A stretch of DNA of 64,000 nt from Catellatospora citrea (GCF_003610235.1 NZ_RAPR01000001.1:4216001-4280000); one strand, 5' to 3'. Shown: positions 35,597 to 44,553, counted from the stretch's first letter. Made by a program: numbers and translations. Notes: generated by a model from the sequence alone, not told the origin.

Positions 35597-36280
35597 TCAG
35601 ATGATGCTGAGCAGGACAGTGGTCGCGCCGCCGGCCACCACGGCCGAGCAGAAGCCGATCGTGGCGGCGCGCCAGCTGTCGCTCGCCCAGCGCAGCACCG
35701 CCGCCATGGCGAGGGCGCCGAGCAGTGCCAGGCCCCAGCGGGGGGACCCGGCGATGAGATCGCCGAGGGCCACCGAGCGCGCCGACTCGCAGCCGCCCAG
35801 GCCGGCCGCGACGCAGGCGGCGTCGGACTCGCCGGACAGCAGCAGCGCCCGCACGATCAGCACCAGCAGCGGCACGGCGTAGAAGCCGGACGCCCACAGC
35901 AGGGCGGTCCAGTAGTCGCGCTCGGTGCGGTCCGGCTCGTCGTGGCGGGCCTCGTGACCGGCGTAGACCTCCTGCGGCCGGAGGTTCGCGAGGTTGTCGG
36001 GCCACCGGTCGTCGTAGCTGTCGTAGCCCTCGGCGTCGACGTAGGTGTGGAAACCGGCGTCGGCGGCCGGGCCGTGGTCGGTGGCCTGGCCGTAGTCGAC
36101 TGCCTGGCCGTGGTCGGCGGGACCGTGGTCGTCGGCCGTGCCGTAGCGGTCGGCGGCGTTGCGCTGCCGGGGCACCGCGGGGTCCGAGGGGTGCGCCCAG
36201 CCGCCCGCCCTGATGTTCGGTGCGGCGGGCTGCTGCGCTCCCCAGCCGTCGCCCTGCGCCGACCAATCCGGATATCCCAC
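35597..36280 (-). CDS. Membrane protein with acidic, repeat-rich N-terminus
   Basis: From GTG at 36280 the protein has 227 residues. Residues 1-120 are polar and rich in Asp, His, Gly and Ala, with imperfect DHGPAD/DHGQAVDYG repeats. Three or four hydrophobic segments fill the C-terminal half, and a cysteine pair lies in one loop (AACVAAGLGGCES). The coding frame stays open 41 codons further upstream into an AT-richer region, but that part has different composition and no good ribosome site. No family is recognised. It is divergent from dnaB across the DnaA-box region. Confidence 0.6.
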   Translation of the reverse strand: MGYPDWSAQGDGWGAQQPAAPNIRAGGWAHPSDPAVPRQRNAADRYGTADDHGPADHGQAVDYGQATDHGPAADAGFHTYVDAEGYDSYDDRWPDNLANLRPQEVYAGHEARHDEPDRTERDYWTALLWASGFYAVPLLVLIVRALLLSGESDAACVAAGLGGCESARSVALGDLIAGSPRWGLALLGALAMAAVLRWASDSWRAATIGFCSAVVAGGATTVLLSII

Positions 36281-36601
36281 GGTGGGAGCCTGGCGGAGAC
36301 CGATATCCGAGGCAATCCCCCGAACCGGCGAGAATAGGCGGCTGGCGATCTTATGGCCTGCGCCACGCCGGGCGAAAAATCTTGGAAAGAATCTTGTTTG
36401 CACAGCCTGTGTGGATCGAAGGTGCAGGTCAGGACGTTATCCACAGGGTGTGGGGGAAAGTTGTCCACACCCTGTGCACAGGGTCCCCCACAGCCTGGGG
36501 CGGGTTGTCCACAGGTTGCCCCCAGCCTCGTCCCCACGGGTGTTTGTGCCGGATGATTCACGCGCCTAGGGTCAATCGAATCGGGTTGTGAGGGAGGCGC
36601 C
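36281..36601. other. Gene-free region between membrane protein gene and dnaB
   Basis: These 321 bases include an AT-richer patch (about 36340-36400) and then a pyrimidine/CCACA-rich stretch with at least three DnaA-box matches (36437-36513). The dnaB ribosome site GGGAGG precedes GTG at 36602. Confidence 0.7.
36437..36513 (+). promoter_or_regulatory. DnaA-box cluster upstream of dnaB
   Basis: TTATCCACA at 36437-36445 and TTGTCCACA at 36461-36469 and 36505-36513 are exact matches to the general and the Streptomyces-type DnaA boxes, all in the same orientation. Weaker copies (CTGTGCACA at 36472-36480, inverted CGATCCACA at 36410-36418) surround them. Three strong boxes in 77 bp, 89 nt before dnaB, suggest DnaA control of dnaB or a DnaA titration site. 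Confidence 0.75.
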
Positions 36602-38002
<1,401 letters not shown>

Positions 38003-38017
38003 CCGCAGGCCGGTGAC

Positions 38018-38410
38018 GTGCGCAGGCAGTGGGACGTGCTCGCGGTGATCTCCGCGGGCGGCGTGCTCGGTGCGCTGGCCCGCTATGCGGTGAGCCAGGC
38101 CTGGCCGCCCTCCCCCACCGGGTTCCCGTGGGGCATCTTCGGCGTGAACGTCAGCGGCTGCCTGTTCATCGGGGTGCTGATGGCGCTGGTCGCGCACGTG
38201 TGGCCGGGGCAGCGGCTGCTACGTCCGTTCCTCGGCACCGGCGTGCTGGGCGGGTACACCACCTTCTCCGCCTATACCGTCGACATCGTGCGGTTGGCGG
38301 ATGCCGGAGCGGTCGCGGTCGCGGCGGCGTACCTGGTGGGCACGCTGCTGGTCGCGCTGCCGGCGGTGTACTGCGGGATGGTGGTGACCAGATGGCTGGT
38401 ACGACGGTGA
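38018..38410 (+). CDS. crcB: Fluoride channel subunit CrcB/Fluc (first copy)
   Basis: The protein has 130 residues with four hydrophobic segments. Family motifs are [10 protein letters not shown] (14-23), [15 protein letters not shown] and [15 protein letters not shown]. Fluc proteins form dual-topology channels that export fluoride. GTG at 38018 lies 15 nt after the dnaB stop. The DUF190 gene overlaps its end by 19 nt. Two crcB copies in one operon usually mean a heterodimer of opposite orientation. Confidence 0.93.
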   Translation: MRRQWDVLAVISAGGVLGALARYAVSQAWPPSPTGFPWGIFGVNVSGCLFIGVLMALVAHVWPGQRLLRPFLGTGVLGGYTTFSAYTVDIVRLADAGAVAVAAAYLVGTLLVALPAVYCGMVVTRWLVRR

Positions 38411-38715
38411 ACGGCCTGCGGCTGACGATCCTGGTCGGCGAGGGCGACCGGTGGCGGCACCGCCCCATGTACACCGAGATCGTGCACCGGGCCCACGCGG
38501 CCGGGCTGGCCGGTGCGTCGGTGCTGCGCGGCGTCGAGGGGTTCGGCACCCATTCGCGCATCCACACCGACCGGCTGCTGTCGCTGGCCGAGGAGCTGCC
38601 CATGATGGTCGTCATCGTGGACGCGGAGGAACGGGTCCGCGGCTTCCTGCCGCAGCTCGCCGAACTCAGCCTGGAGGGCCTGGTCATGCTGGACCCGGTC
38701 GAGGTGGTGCGGTGA
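38392..38715 (+). CDS. DUF190 family protein
   Basis: The protein has 107 residues from ATG inside the 3' end of crcB1. It is a small PII-like alpha/beta fold ([42 protein letters not shown]). DUF190 genes are regularly placed between or beside crcB genes, so a role as cytoplasmic regulator or accessory of fluoride export is likely but unproven. Its stop overlaps a GTG as GTGA, the first link of the repeat chain leading to crcB2. Confidence 0.88.
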   Translation: MAGTTVNGLRLTILVGEGDRWRHRPMYTEIVHRAHAAGLAGASVLRGVEGFGTHSRIHTDRLLSLAEELPMMVVIVDAEERVRGFLPQLAELSLEGLVMLDPVEVVR

Positions 38716-38786
38716 GCGAGTCTCGCGAGCGAATCCGGTGGGCTCGGGCCCATCGTGACGACGAGCGAAGCGAGGGGGAGCGGTGA
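38712..38786 (+). CDS. Putative 24-codon micro-ORF, repeat copy 1
   Basis: GTG at 38712 overlaps the DUF190 stop (GTGA) with GAGGTGG upstream, and the frame ends at a TGA overlapping the next GTG. The peptide is basic and acidic ([19 protein letters not shown] at its end). Translation is plausible from the coupling geometry, but selection on the peptide is doubtful because the two copies differ mostly by amino-acid-changing substitutions. Confidence 0.35.
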   Translation: MSESRERIRWARAHRDDERSEGER

Positions 38787-38853
38787 GTGAGCCTTGCGAG
38801 CGAGTCCGGTGGGCTCGGGCGCATCGTGACGACGAGCGAAGCGAGGAGGAGCG
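38712..38853 (+). repeat. 71-bp tandem direct repeat, two copies
   Basis: Copies at 38712-38782 and 38783-38853 are identical at 65 of 71 positions. Each begins GTGAG, shares GGTGGGCTCGGG and GACGACGAGCGAAGCGAG, and ends in a purine-rich GGAGCG directly before the next start codon. The array fills the whole gap between the DUF190 gene and crcB2. A partly matching element precedes moeA. Confidence 0.93.
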
Positions 38854-38857
38854 ATGA
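38783..38857 (+). CDS. Putative 24-codon micro-ORF, repeat copy 2
   Basis: GTG at 38783 overlaps the stop of copy 1, with GAGGGGGAGCG as ribosome site, and its TGA overlaps the crcB2 ATG (ATGA). The peptide ends [15 protein letters not shown]. It continues an unbroken chain of 4-nt overlaps from the DUF190 gene to crcB2. Confidence 0.35.
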   Translation: MSEPCERVRWARAHRDDERSEEER

Positions 38858-39216
38858 CCGTCCTACTGGTGGCGCTCGGCGCGGCGGTCGGTGCGCCGCT
38901 GCGCTACCTGGTGGACCGGGCGGTGCAGGCGCGGCACGACGCGGTCTTCCCGTGGGGCACGCTGACCGTGAACGTGGCCGGTTCGTTCGTGCTCGGCCTG
39001 CTGGCCGGCGGCGCGCTGGCCGGGGCGGTGCCGGGCAGCGTGACGGCGCTGCTGGGCACCGGGTTCTGCGGCGCGCTGACGACCTACTCCACCTTCGGGT
39101 ACGAGACGGTCAAGCTCGTCGAGACAGGCAGCTTCGGCCAGGCCTTCACCAACGTCGCCGTCAGCGTGGCAGCCGGGCTGGCCGCCGCCGCGACGGGATA
39201 CGCCCTGACCGCCTGA
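38854..39216 (+). CDS. crcB: Fluoride channel subunit CrcB/Fluc (second copy)
   Basis: The protein has 120 residues with four hydrophobic segments and motifs GAAVGAPLRYLVD, WGTLTVNVAGSFVLG and GTGFCGALTTYSTFGYETV. Together with the first copy it should form the fluoride channel. The ATG follows GGAGGAGCG, supplied by the 71-bp repeat. Convergent with the GT-C gene; stops are 6 nt apart. Confidence 0.93.
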   Translation: MTVLLVALGAAVGAPLRYLVDRAVQARHDAVFPWGTLTVNVAGSFVLGLLAGGALAGAVPGSVTALLGTGFCGALTTYSTFGYETVKLVETGSFGQAFTNVAVSVAAGLAAAATGYALTA

Positions 39217-39222
39217 ACCGGA

Positions 39223-40521
39223 TCAACTCCGCCCTGGGTGATCATGAAGTTGTTCCTCCGACACGCCGTCGAGCCGTGCCACAGGTTCATGATCGACTTG
39301 AGGGGGCGGGCGGAGGGGGAGGGACCAGAGGGCGAGGGCGACGGGGTAGAGGAGGTAGCCGAAGCGGGTGGCGGGCATCAGGATGATGGCCGCGAGCAGG
39401 CCGGTGGCGGCGGTCAGGGCTGCCGAGCCGGCGTCGTGCGGCGGTCGGCGCAGCAGCCACAGGCCGACGGCCAGACCGGCGAGCACGAGCAGCGTCAGCG
39501 CGACGAACCGTCCGCCCGGGACATGCTGGGCGATCAGGTAGCCGAGCAGGGGTGATGCGGCAGGACTGGTGACCAGGCCATGGCCGGTCGGGAAGCGGAT
39601 CACGTTCTCGACGAACGCGTCCGGCTTCACCAGCAGCGGCGGGACCAGCACCAGCACCGGCAGCCCGGCCGCGCCCACGGCGTAGCGGCCGCCGGCCCTG
39701 CGGACCAGGGCGTACACGCCCAGCACCAGCGCGACGGGCCAGGCCAGCAGCTTCATGGAGGCCGCGGCGCCGATCGCGACGCCTGCCCAGCCGAACCGGT
39801 CCCGGGCGGCGAGCGCGAACGCCAGCAGGCACAGCGCCAGCACCGGCAGGTCGTCGCCGCCGGTGGCCAGGGTCAGCGCGCACAGCGGCAGCACGGTCGC
39901 GGCCTGCACGGCGCGCACCAGCAGCGCGTCGCGGGCTGCGGTGCCGTCGCGCAGCAGCCCCGCCGCGAGCGCCAGGACGACCGCGGTGACCAGCGCGAAC
40001 CAGATCCGGGCGTCGGTCCACCAGGCGTCGCCGAAGACCGCGCGGGGCAGGCCGAACACCGACATGCCCGGCTGGTACGGCGTGTATCCGAGCAGCGGGT
40101 CCGGCAGCGCGGCGATGCCGTCGCGCCCCAGATACGGCGTACCGCTGTCGAGCAGCAGCCGCGCCGACTCCTCGACGACGAGCACCTCCTCCTGCGCCCG
40201 CCCGCTCATCCCGCCTGCCCGCTCCACGGCCTGCCCGACGAGCGGCACGAGCACGACCGCGATCCAGGCCCCGACGGTCACCGCTGCGCGCACGACGGGC
40301 GTGGCGGCCCGGCGGCGGAACGCGAGCTGGACGAGCACCGCGAGGGCCGCGGCGGCGTAACCCCAGACGGCGACCGCCCCCCAGGCACGGTGCGAGGCGA
40401 GCGTGGAGCCGATCGTGAGCCAGGCGAACAGCGCGGACAGGGCGTACAGGCCCAGGTCGGCGGCGAGGCCGTCCGCGGCGCGGTCGAGCCGGCGCCAACT
40501 GCGACCGGGTGCGCTGCTCAC
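39223..40521 (-). CDS. GT-C/GT87-like multipass membrane protein
   Basis: The protein has 432 residues with about ten hydrophobic segments. The loop around 125-160 has SGTPYLGRDGIAALPDPLLGYTPYQPGMSVF, the conserved region of polyprenol-phosphomannose-dependent mannosyltransferases, and SMKLLAWPVALVLG follows as in GT87. The last 20 residues (DHEPVARLDGVSEEQLHDHP) are hydrophilic and encoded by an inverted-repeat element, so the natural C-terminus probably ended earlier. GTG at 40521 overlaps the stop of an upstream micro-ORF. Acceptor unknown. Confidence 0.75.
   Translation of the reverse strand: MSSAPGRSWRRLDRAADGLAADLGLYALSALFAWLTIGSTLASHRAWGAVAVWGYAAAALAVLVQLAFRRRAATPVVRAAVTVGAWIAVVLVPLVGQAVERAGGMSGRAQEEVLVVEESARLLLDSGTPYLGRDGIAALPDPLLGYTPYQPGMSVFGLPRAVFGDAWWTDARIWFALVTAVVLALAAGLLRDGTAARDALLVRAVQAATVLPLCALTLATGGDDLPVLALCLLAFALAARDRFGWAGVAIGAAASMKLLAWPVALVLGVYALVRRAGGRYAVGAAGLPVLVLVPPLLVKPDAFVENVIRFPTGHGLVTSPAASPLLGYLIAQHVPGGRFVALTLLVLAGLAVGLWLLRRPPHDAGSAALTAATGLLAAIILMPATRFGYLLYPVALALWSLPLRPPPQVDHEPVARLDGVSEEQLHDHPGRS
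39240..39294. repeat. REP-like inverted repeat inside the GT-C gene end
   Basis: GATCATGAA (39240-39248) and TTCATGATC (39286-39294) are perfect inverted 9-mers flanking 37 nt that include GCCGTCGAGCCGTGCC. The element covers the last codons of the membrane-protein gene. It looks like a dispersed palindromic repeat that supplied a new C-terminus. Confidence 0.55.
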
Positions 40522-40583
40522 GCCGTCGCCTCGGGGAAAGGCGCGCCGTCCCGCGCCGCCGTGCCGATGATCCGCTCGCTCAT
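40518..40583 (-). CDS. Putative 21-residue micro-ORF coupled to the GT-C gene
   Basis: ATG at 40583 opens a 21-codon frame beginning MSERIIGTAARDG. Its TGA overlaps the GTG of the GT-C gene as GTGA, with GAGGCGACGG as ribosome site for the latter. It starts 11 nt after the GGDEF-EAL stop, so all three may share one transcript. No ribosome site is obvious for the micro-ORF itself. Confidence 0.35.
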   Translation of the reverse strand: MSERIIGTAARDGAPFPEATA

Positions 40584-40594
40584 GCGGACGAGTC

Positions 40595-43147
40595 TTACAC
40601 CCGCTCGCCGCCGGTCGTGCCGGTGGTGCCGGTCGTGCCGGTGGTGCCGGAGGACCGGGCGGTCCGGCCGGGCGTGCGCTTGGCCGGCATCCGCACCACC
40701 GCGGCCGGGTCGTGCAGCGGTTCGGCCAGCCGGACCGGGCCGTCGTCGGCGCTGATCAGGGCGATGACCTCCTCGATCGGCATCGGCTTGGCGAACAGGT
40801 GCCCCTGCCCGGCGGTGCAGCCCAGGTCCCAGAGCATGCGCCGCTGGCTGTCGCGCTCCACGCCCTCGGCGACCACCAGCAGGTCGAGGTGGCGGCCGAG
40901 TTCCAGGTGAGAGCGGACCACGGCGGCGGCGCTGGGGGTGTTCTCCATCTGGGTCACGAACGAGCGGTCGATCTTCAGTTCCTTCGCGGGCACCCGGGAC
41001 AGCACCGACAGCGAGGAGTATCCGGTGCCGAAGTCGTCCAGCGCGATCATGCAGCCCAGCTCGGCCAGCTCGGCCAGCACCTTGTCCACGATGTCCAGCT
41101 GGCTGACGGTGTGCGACTCGGTCAGCTCCAGCACCAGCGCGTCGCCGGGCAGGCCGTGGTCGTCCAGCCGCCGGGTGACCAGGGCGGGCAGCCGGCGGTC
41201 GAGCAGGCTGCGGGGCGAGATGTTCACCGCGACCGGCCACCGGCAGCCCAGCTCGCGCCAGCGCGCCGCGCCCGCCAGGGCCTGGTCGAGCACGGCGTCG
41301 GTGAACGCGGTGAGCAGGCCCGACCGCTCGATGGAGCCGAGGAAGCTGCGCGGGTCGACCATGCCCTTGTCCGGGTGCTGCCAGCGGGCCAGCGCCTCGG
41401 CGCTGATCGGCTCGCCGCTGGCCAGGTCGACGATGGGCTGGAACTGGAGGATGAACTCCTTCTCGGCCACCGCCCGCGGCAGCATGCCGCCGACGACGAG
41501 CCGGGCCCGGTCGGCGGTGTCGTTGTCCGGGGCGTACGCGGCGACCGAGCGCCCGGTGCGCTTGGCCTGATACATCGCGATGTCGGCGCGGCGCAGCAGC
41601 TCCACGAAGCCGCTCTCGCTGGGCCCGGTGGCCACCCCGGCGCTGGCCGACACGACCAGCGGCATGCCGTCGACGTCGACCGGTTCGTGCAGCGTGGAGA
41701 GCAGGTGCTCGGCCTGGTAGAGGGCGAGCGCGGGGGCGGGCAGGTTCCGCAGCAGCACCGCGAACTCGTCGCCGCCGAGCCGGGTGACCAGCGCCTCCTG
41801 CCCGGCGGCCGCGGACAGCCGCTGTGCCACGGCGATCAGCACCTGGTCGCCCGCGGCGTGGCCGAGGGCGTCGTTGACGTCCTTGAAGTGGTTGAGGTCC
41901 AGCACCACCAACGCGGTCACCCCGCGCCCGCCGCGCCGCCGGTCGAGGGCGTCCTCGGTCTCCAGCTGCAGCCGCCGCCGGTTGGGCAGCCCGGTGAGCA
42001 GGTCGTGGGTGGCGTCGTGCTGGTGCTGCCCGGCCAGGTGCTCAAGCTGGGCGTACGAGGTGGCGTTGCGGATCGCGGTGCACAGCGCGCCGGAGAACGC
42101 CCGCAGCGTGAACTGCTCCCGCTCGGACAGCGCCACCGGTGCCTGGAAGCACAGCCGCAGCTCGCCGACGCGCTCGCCGTCGTTGTCCCCGACCAGCGGC
42201 ACGATCGCGGTGTTGCGCTCGTCGACCACGGCGTGGTCGGGGGCGTCGTGATAGGTGATCTGACTCTGGGTGCCGCGGACGAGCTGCTGTGCGCCTTCGA
42301 GTGAGACCTCCACCTCGACCCGGTCCGCCGAGAACAGGCGCGCGCCGTTGCGGACGGCGGTGTGCAGCACGGTCTCCATCTGCACCACGTTCATGGCGTC
42401 GGTGGCCTCGGCGAGCTGCTGCCAGGCCAGCCGCTCGGCGCGGGCGCGCAGCTTGCCGCGGTAGGTCAGCTGCAGGCTGATGACGATCGCCGGGATGGCG
42501 ATGAGCAGCTGCGGCTCCTGGCTGAGCACCGCCAGGGCCAGCACCGCGACCGCGAACCGCATCACACCCGCGATGATGCGCAGGTCGAGGTGGGTGACGA
42601 ACTGATCCCGCACGCTGGTGCGCGAGGCGAGCGCGATGATCGGCAGCGCCATCAGCTCGTCGGTGAGGAAGGCCGCGCCGTAGGCGAGGGCCAGCACATC
42701 GAGGTGGGCGAGCGGGTCGTCGCCGACCGGGTCGCCGATCAGCAGGATCAGTGCGGCCAGGCCACAGGTGATCGTCTGCTTGGCGACCGCGAAGGTGAAC
42801 TTCATCGGCTTCGGCGGGTTCACGGCTTTCGCGCCGATGGTGCCGGCCACGGCGCAGAGCACGGCCCAGGGCGTGGGCAGCAGCACGACGGCGACCAGCA
42901 GGACGGCGTCGGCCCAGTGCGCCGCCTGGATGTTGGAACCGATCCGGATGTGCACCTTCGCCAGCGAGGCCAGGGCGACGAGGAGGGAGAGGACGGCGGT
43001 CCGCGCGACCAGGTCGACGGTGACGGTGCCCAGCGCCGCGGCGACGATCGATGCCGCGAGAACCAGCCCGGCCACCGACGCAACTAGACCGACGAGCAGT
43101 CTGAGCTGCCGGTCGGTCTGCTGCGAAGGTACGTCCTGATCGGTCAC
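40595..43147 (-). CDS. Membrane GGDEF-EAL protein (c-di-GMP turnover)
   Basis: The protein has 850 residues. Six to eight hydrophobic segments (20-225, MASE-like) are followed by a GAF-like region (245-375). The GGDEF domain has an intact LGGDEF near 457-462 and the EAL domain has AEALARW near 584, DDFGTGYSS and VAEGVE, so both synthesis and hydrolysis sites look intact. A Thr/Gly repeat tail ends the protein. It would sense through the membrane and set c-di-GMP levels, which in actinomycetes control development through BldD. It has no partner gene besides the downstream micro-ORF and GT-C gene. Confidence 0.92.
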   Translation of the reverse strand: MTDQDVPSQQTDRQLRLLVGLVASVAGLVLAASIVAAALGTVTVDLVARTAVLSLLVALASLAKVHIRIGSNIQAAHWADAVLLVAVVLLPTPWAVLCAVAGTIGAKAVNPPKPMKFTFAVAKQTITCGLAALILLIGDPVGDDPLAHLDVLALAYGAAFLTDELMALPIIALASRTSVRDQFVTHLDLRIIAGVMRFAVAVLALAVLSQEPQLLIAIPAIVISLQLTYRGKLRARAERLAWQQLAEATDAMNVVQMETVLHTAVRNGARLFSADRVEVEVSLEGAQQLVRGTQSQITYHDAPDHAVVDERNTAIVPLVGDNDGERVGELRLCFQAPVALSEREQFTLRAFSGALCTAIRNATSYAQLEHLAGQHQHDATHDLLTGLPNRRRLQLETEDALDRRRGGRGVTALVVLDLNHFKDVNDALGHAAGDQVLIAVAQRLSAAAGQEALVTRLGGDEFAVLLRNLPAPALALYQAEHLLSTLHEPVDVDGMPLVVSASAGVATGPSESGFVELLRRADIAMYQAKRTGRSVAAYAPDNDTADRARLVVGGMLPRAVAEKEFILQFQPIVDLASGEPISAEALARWQHPDKGMVDPRSFLGSIERSGLLTAFTDAVLDQALAGAARWRELGCRWPVAVNISPRSLLDRRLPALVTRRLDDHGLPGDALVLELTESHTVSQLDIVDKVLAELAELGCMIALDDFGTGYSSLSVLSRVPAKELKIDRSFVTQMENTPSAAAVVRSHLELGRHLDLLVVAEGVERDSQRRMLWDLGCTAGQGHLFAKPMPIEEVIALISADDGPVRLAEPLHDPAAVVRMPAKRTPGRTARSSGTTGTTGTTGTTGGERV
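40611..40650 (-). repeat. 9/18-bp tandem repeat at the GGDEF-EAL 3' end
   Basis: Alternating ccggtcgtg and ccggtggtg units run four times plus a partial unit, a perfect 18-bp period. They code a Gly-Thr-Thr repeat. The array is prone to copy-number slippage without frameshift. Confidence 0.85.
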
Positions 43148-43403
43148 ACGGGACCTCTTCCGTCAGAGACAGATGGTCGTGAGTGCCGACAGCCTAATTG
43201 ACTTCACTCCCAGTCGATCGTACGCATCTGTGCCTCCTTCAGAAACGTCCTTGCGCTTGCGAACTTCTGATGCAGAGCGTAGTTTCTCCACGGTCGATTT
43301 CTAGTGGTGGATTCACATTTCAAATAACAGGGGCGATTTATCACGATTAGTGGTGAGTCGCCTACGGACTGTGTTCACTTCCAGTGTTCGCCCGTGAAGC
43401 AAC

Positions 43404-43409
43404 TAGGCT
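43404..43409 (+). promoter_or_regulatory. Candidate -10 of a leaderless moaC promoter
   Basis: TAGGCT fits TANNNT and ends 6 nt before the GTG at 43416. No ribosome site precedes that GTG, as expected for a leaderless mRNA. The 268-nt gap upstream is unusually AT-rich for this genome and must also hold the promoter of the divergent GGDEF-EAL gene. Confidence 0.45.
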
Positions 43410-43415
43410 CATGTC

Positions 43416-44447
43416 GTGACAGAAGGAACAGCTCCCTCCTCACCTCAACTGACTCATGTGGATGCCCGAGGGGAAGCCCGCATGGTCGATGTCGCGGGCA
43501 AAGAGATCACGCTGCGTGTCGCCGTCGCGGCGGGGCGCGTGGTCACCACGCGTGACGTGCTTGATCTGCTGCGCGGGCAGGGCATGCCGAAGGGCGACGC
43601 ACTCGGCGTGGCCCGGCTCGCCGGCATCATGGCCGCCAAGCGCACTCCCGATCTCATTCCGCTCTGCCATCCCATTGCCATCCACGGCGTCACCGTGGAT
43701 CTCACCGTCACTGACGACGGTGTCGACATCCAGGCGACCGTCCGCACCGCTGACCGTACCGGTGTCGAGATGGAGGCTCTGACCAGCGTCGCCGCGGCCG
43801 GGCTGGCGCTCATCGACATGATCAAAGCCGTGGATCCCGCAGCATCGATCGACGGCGTGCGGGTGCTGCGCAAGGAGGGCGGCAAGACCGGCCTCTGGGA
43901 GCGCGGAGCCATGCCCGCGGTTTCCCCGGCGGCTCCCGCGTCAAACACCGGTGCGCCCAAGGTCAGCGTCATCGTCGCGTCGACCCGGGCGGCGACCGGG
44001 GTGTACGAGGACCGGGGCGGCCCGCTGCTCGCGGACGGGCTGCGCGCGTTCGGCTGCGAGGTGGGCGAGGTCGTGGTGGTGCCCGACGGCGAGCCGGTGC
44101 GCCAGGCGCTGCGGGCCGCCCTGGCTGAGCGGCCCGACGCGATCGTCACCACCGGCGGCACCGGCATCAGCCCGACCGACCGCACGCCCGACATCACCCG
44201 GGAACTCGTCGACTACGAGGTGCCCGGCATCGCCGACGCGGTGCGCGGCAGCGGCGCGACCCCGCTGGCGGCCCTGTCGCGCGGCGTCACCGGGGTGGCC
44301 GGGCGGACCCTCGTGGTCAACCTGCCCGGCTCGACCGGCGGGGTGCGCGACGGACTCGCCGTGCTGGCGCAGGTGCTGCCGCACGCCGTGGAACAGCTGC
44401 GCGGCGCGGACCATCCGGCGTCGGCCGGCCCCGGTGCGCAGGGCTAG
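43416..44447 (+). CDS. Bifunctional MoaC-MoaB molybdenum cofactor protein
   Basis: The protein has 343 residues, a fusion. Residues 10-165 are MoaC (cyclic pyranopterin monophosphate synthase: LTHVDARGEARMVDV, AAKRTPDLIPLCHPI, EMEALTSVAAAGLALIDM, KEGGKTG). After an Ala/Pro linker, residues 180-335 are MoaB/MogA (molybdopterin adenylyltransferase fold: VIVASTRAATGVYEDRGGP, TTGGTGISPTDRTPD, LPGSTGGVRDGL). The first converts the MoaA product and the second adenylylates molybdopterin for metal insertion. Such fusions are known in actinobacteria. The start is GTG, apparently leaderless. moeA follows. Confidence 0.94.
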   Translation: MTEGTAPSSPQLTHVDARGEARMVDVAGKEITLRVAVAAGRVVTTRDVLDLLRGQGMPKGDALGVARLAGIMAAKRTPDLIPLCHPIAIHGVTVDLTVTDDGVDIQATVRTADRTGVEMEALTSVAAAGLALIDMIKAVDPAASIDGVRVLRKEGGKTGLWERGAMPAVSPAAPASNTGAPKVSVIVASTRAATGVYEDRGGPLLADGLRAFGCEVGEVVVVPDGEPVRQALRAALAERPDAIVTTGGTGISPTDRTPDITRELVDYEVPGIADAVRGSGATPLAALSRGVTGVAGRTLVVNLPGSTGGVRDGLAVLAQVLPHAVEQLRGADHPASAGPGAQG

Positions 44448-44457
44448 GGTCAAGGAG

Positions 44458-44553
44458 ATGGGCGAGCCTGTCCGGCTCGGTCCGGGTCATCCGGCGAGCG
44501 AGCGAGTAGGGCCAGGTCAAGTGGACGACGAGCGAAGCGGGGAGGGAGCATGA
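44458..44553 (+). CDS. Putative 31-residue micro-ORF coupled to moeA
   Basis: The frame from ATG at 44458 to TGA at 44551-44553 overlaps the moeA start as ATGA. Its end shares the 16-mer GACGACGAGCGAAGCG with the 71-bp crcB repeats (peptide VDDERSGEGA). AAGGAG abuts the ATG without a spacer, so initiation there is doubtful; an in-frame GTG at 44521 is an alternative. Confidence 0.3.
   Translation: MGEPVRLGPGHPASERVGPGQVDDERSGEGA

Noticed and set aside
36281..36601. Replication origin
   Set aside because: Only three strong DnaA boxes, no dnaA/dnaN flanks and no long AT-rich unwinding region. Better read as dnaB regulation or DnaA titration.
38787..39386. 199-codon plus-strand frame over the repeat and crcB2
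   Set aside because: It is an Arg/Gly-rich shadow in another frame; crcB2 has full Fluc motifs and a ribosome site.
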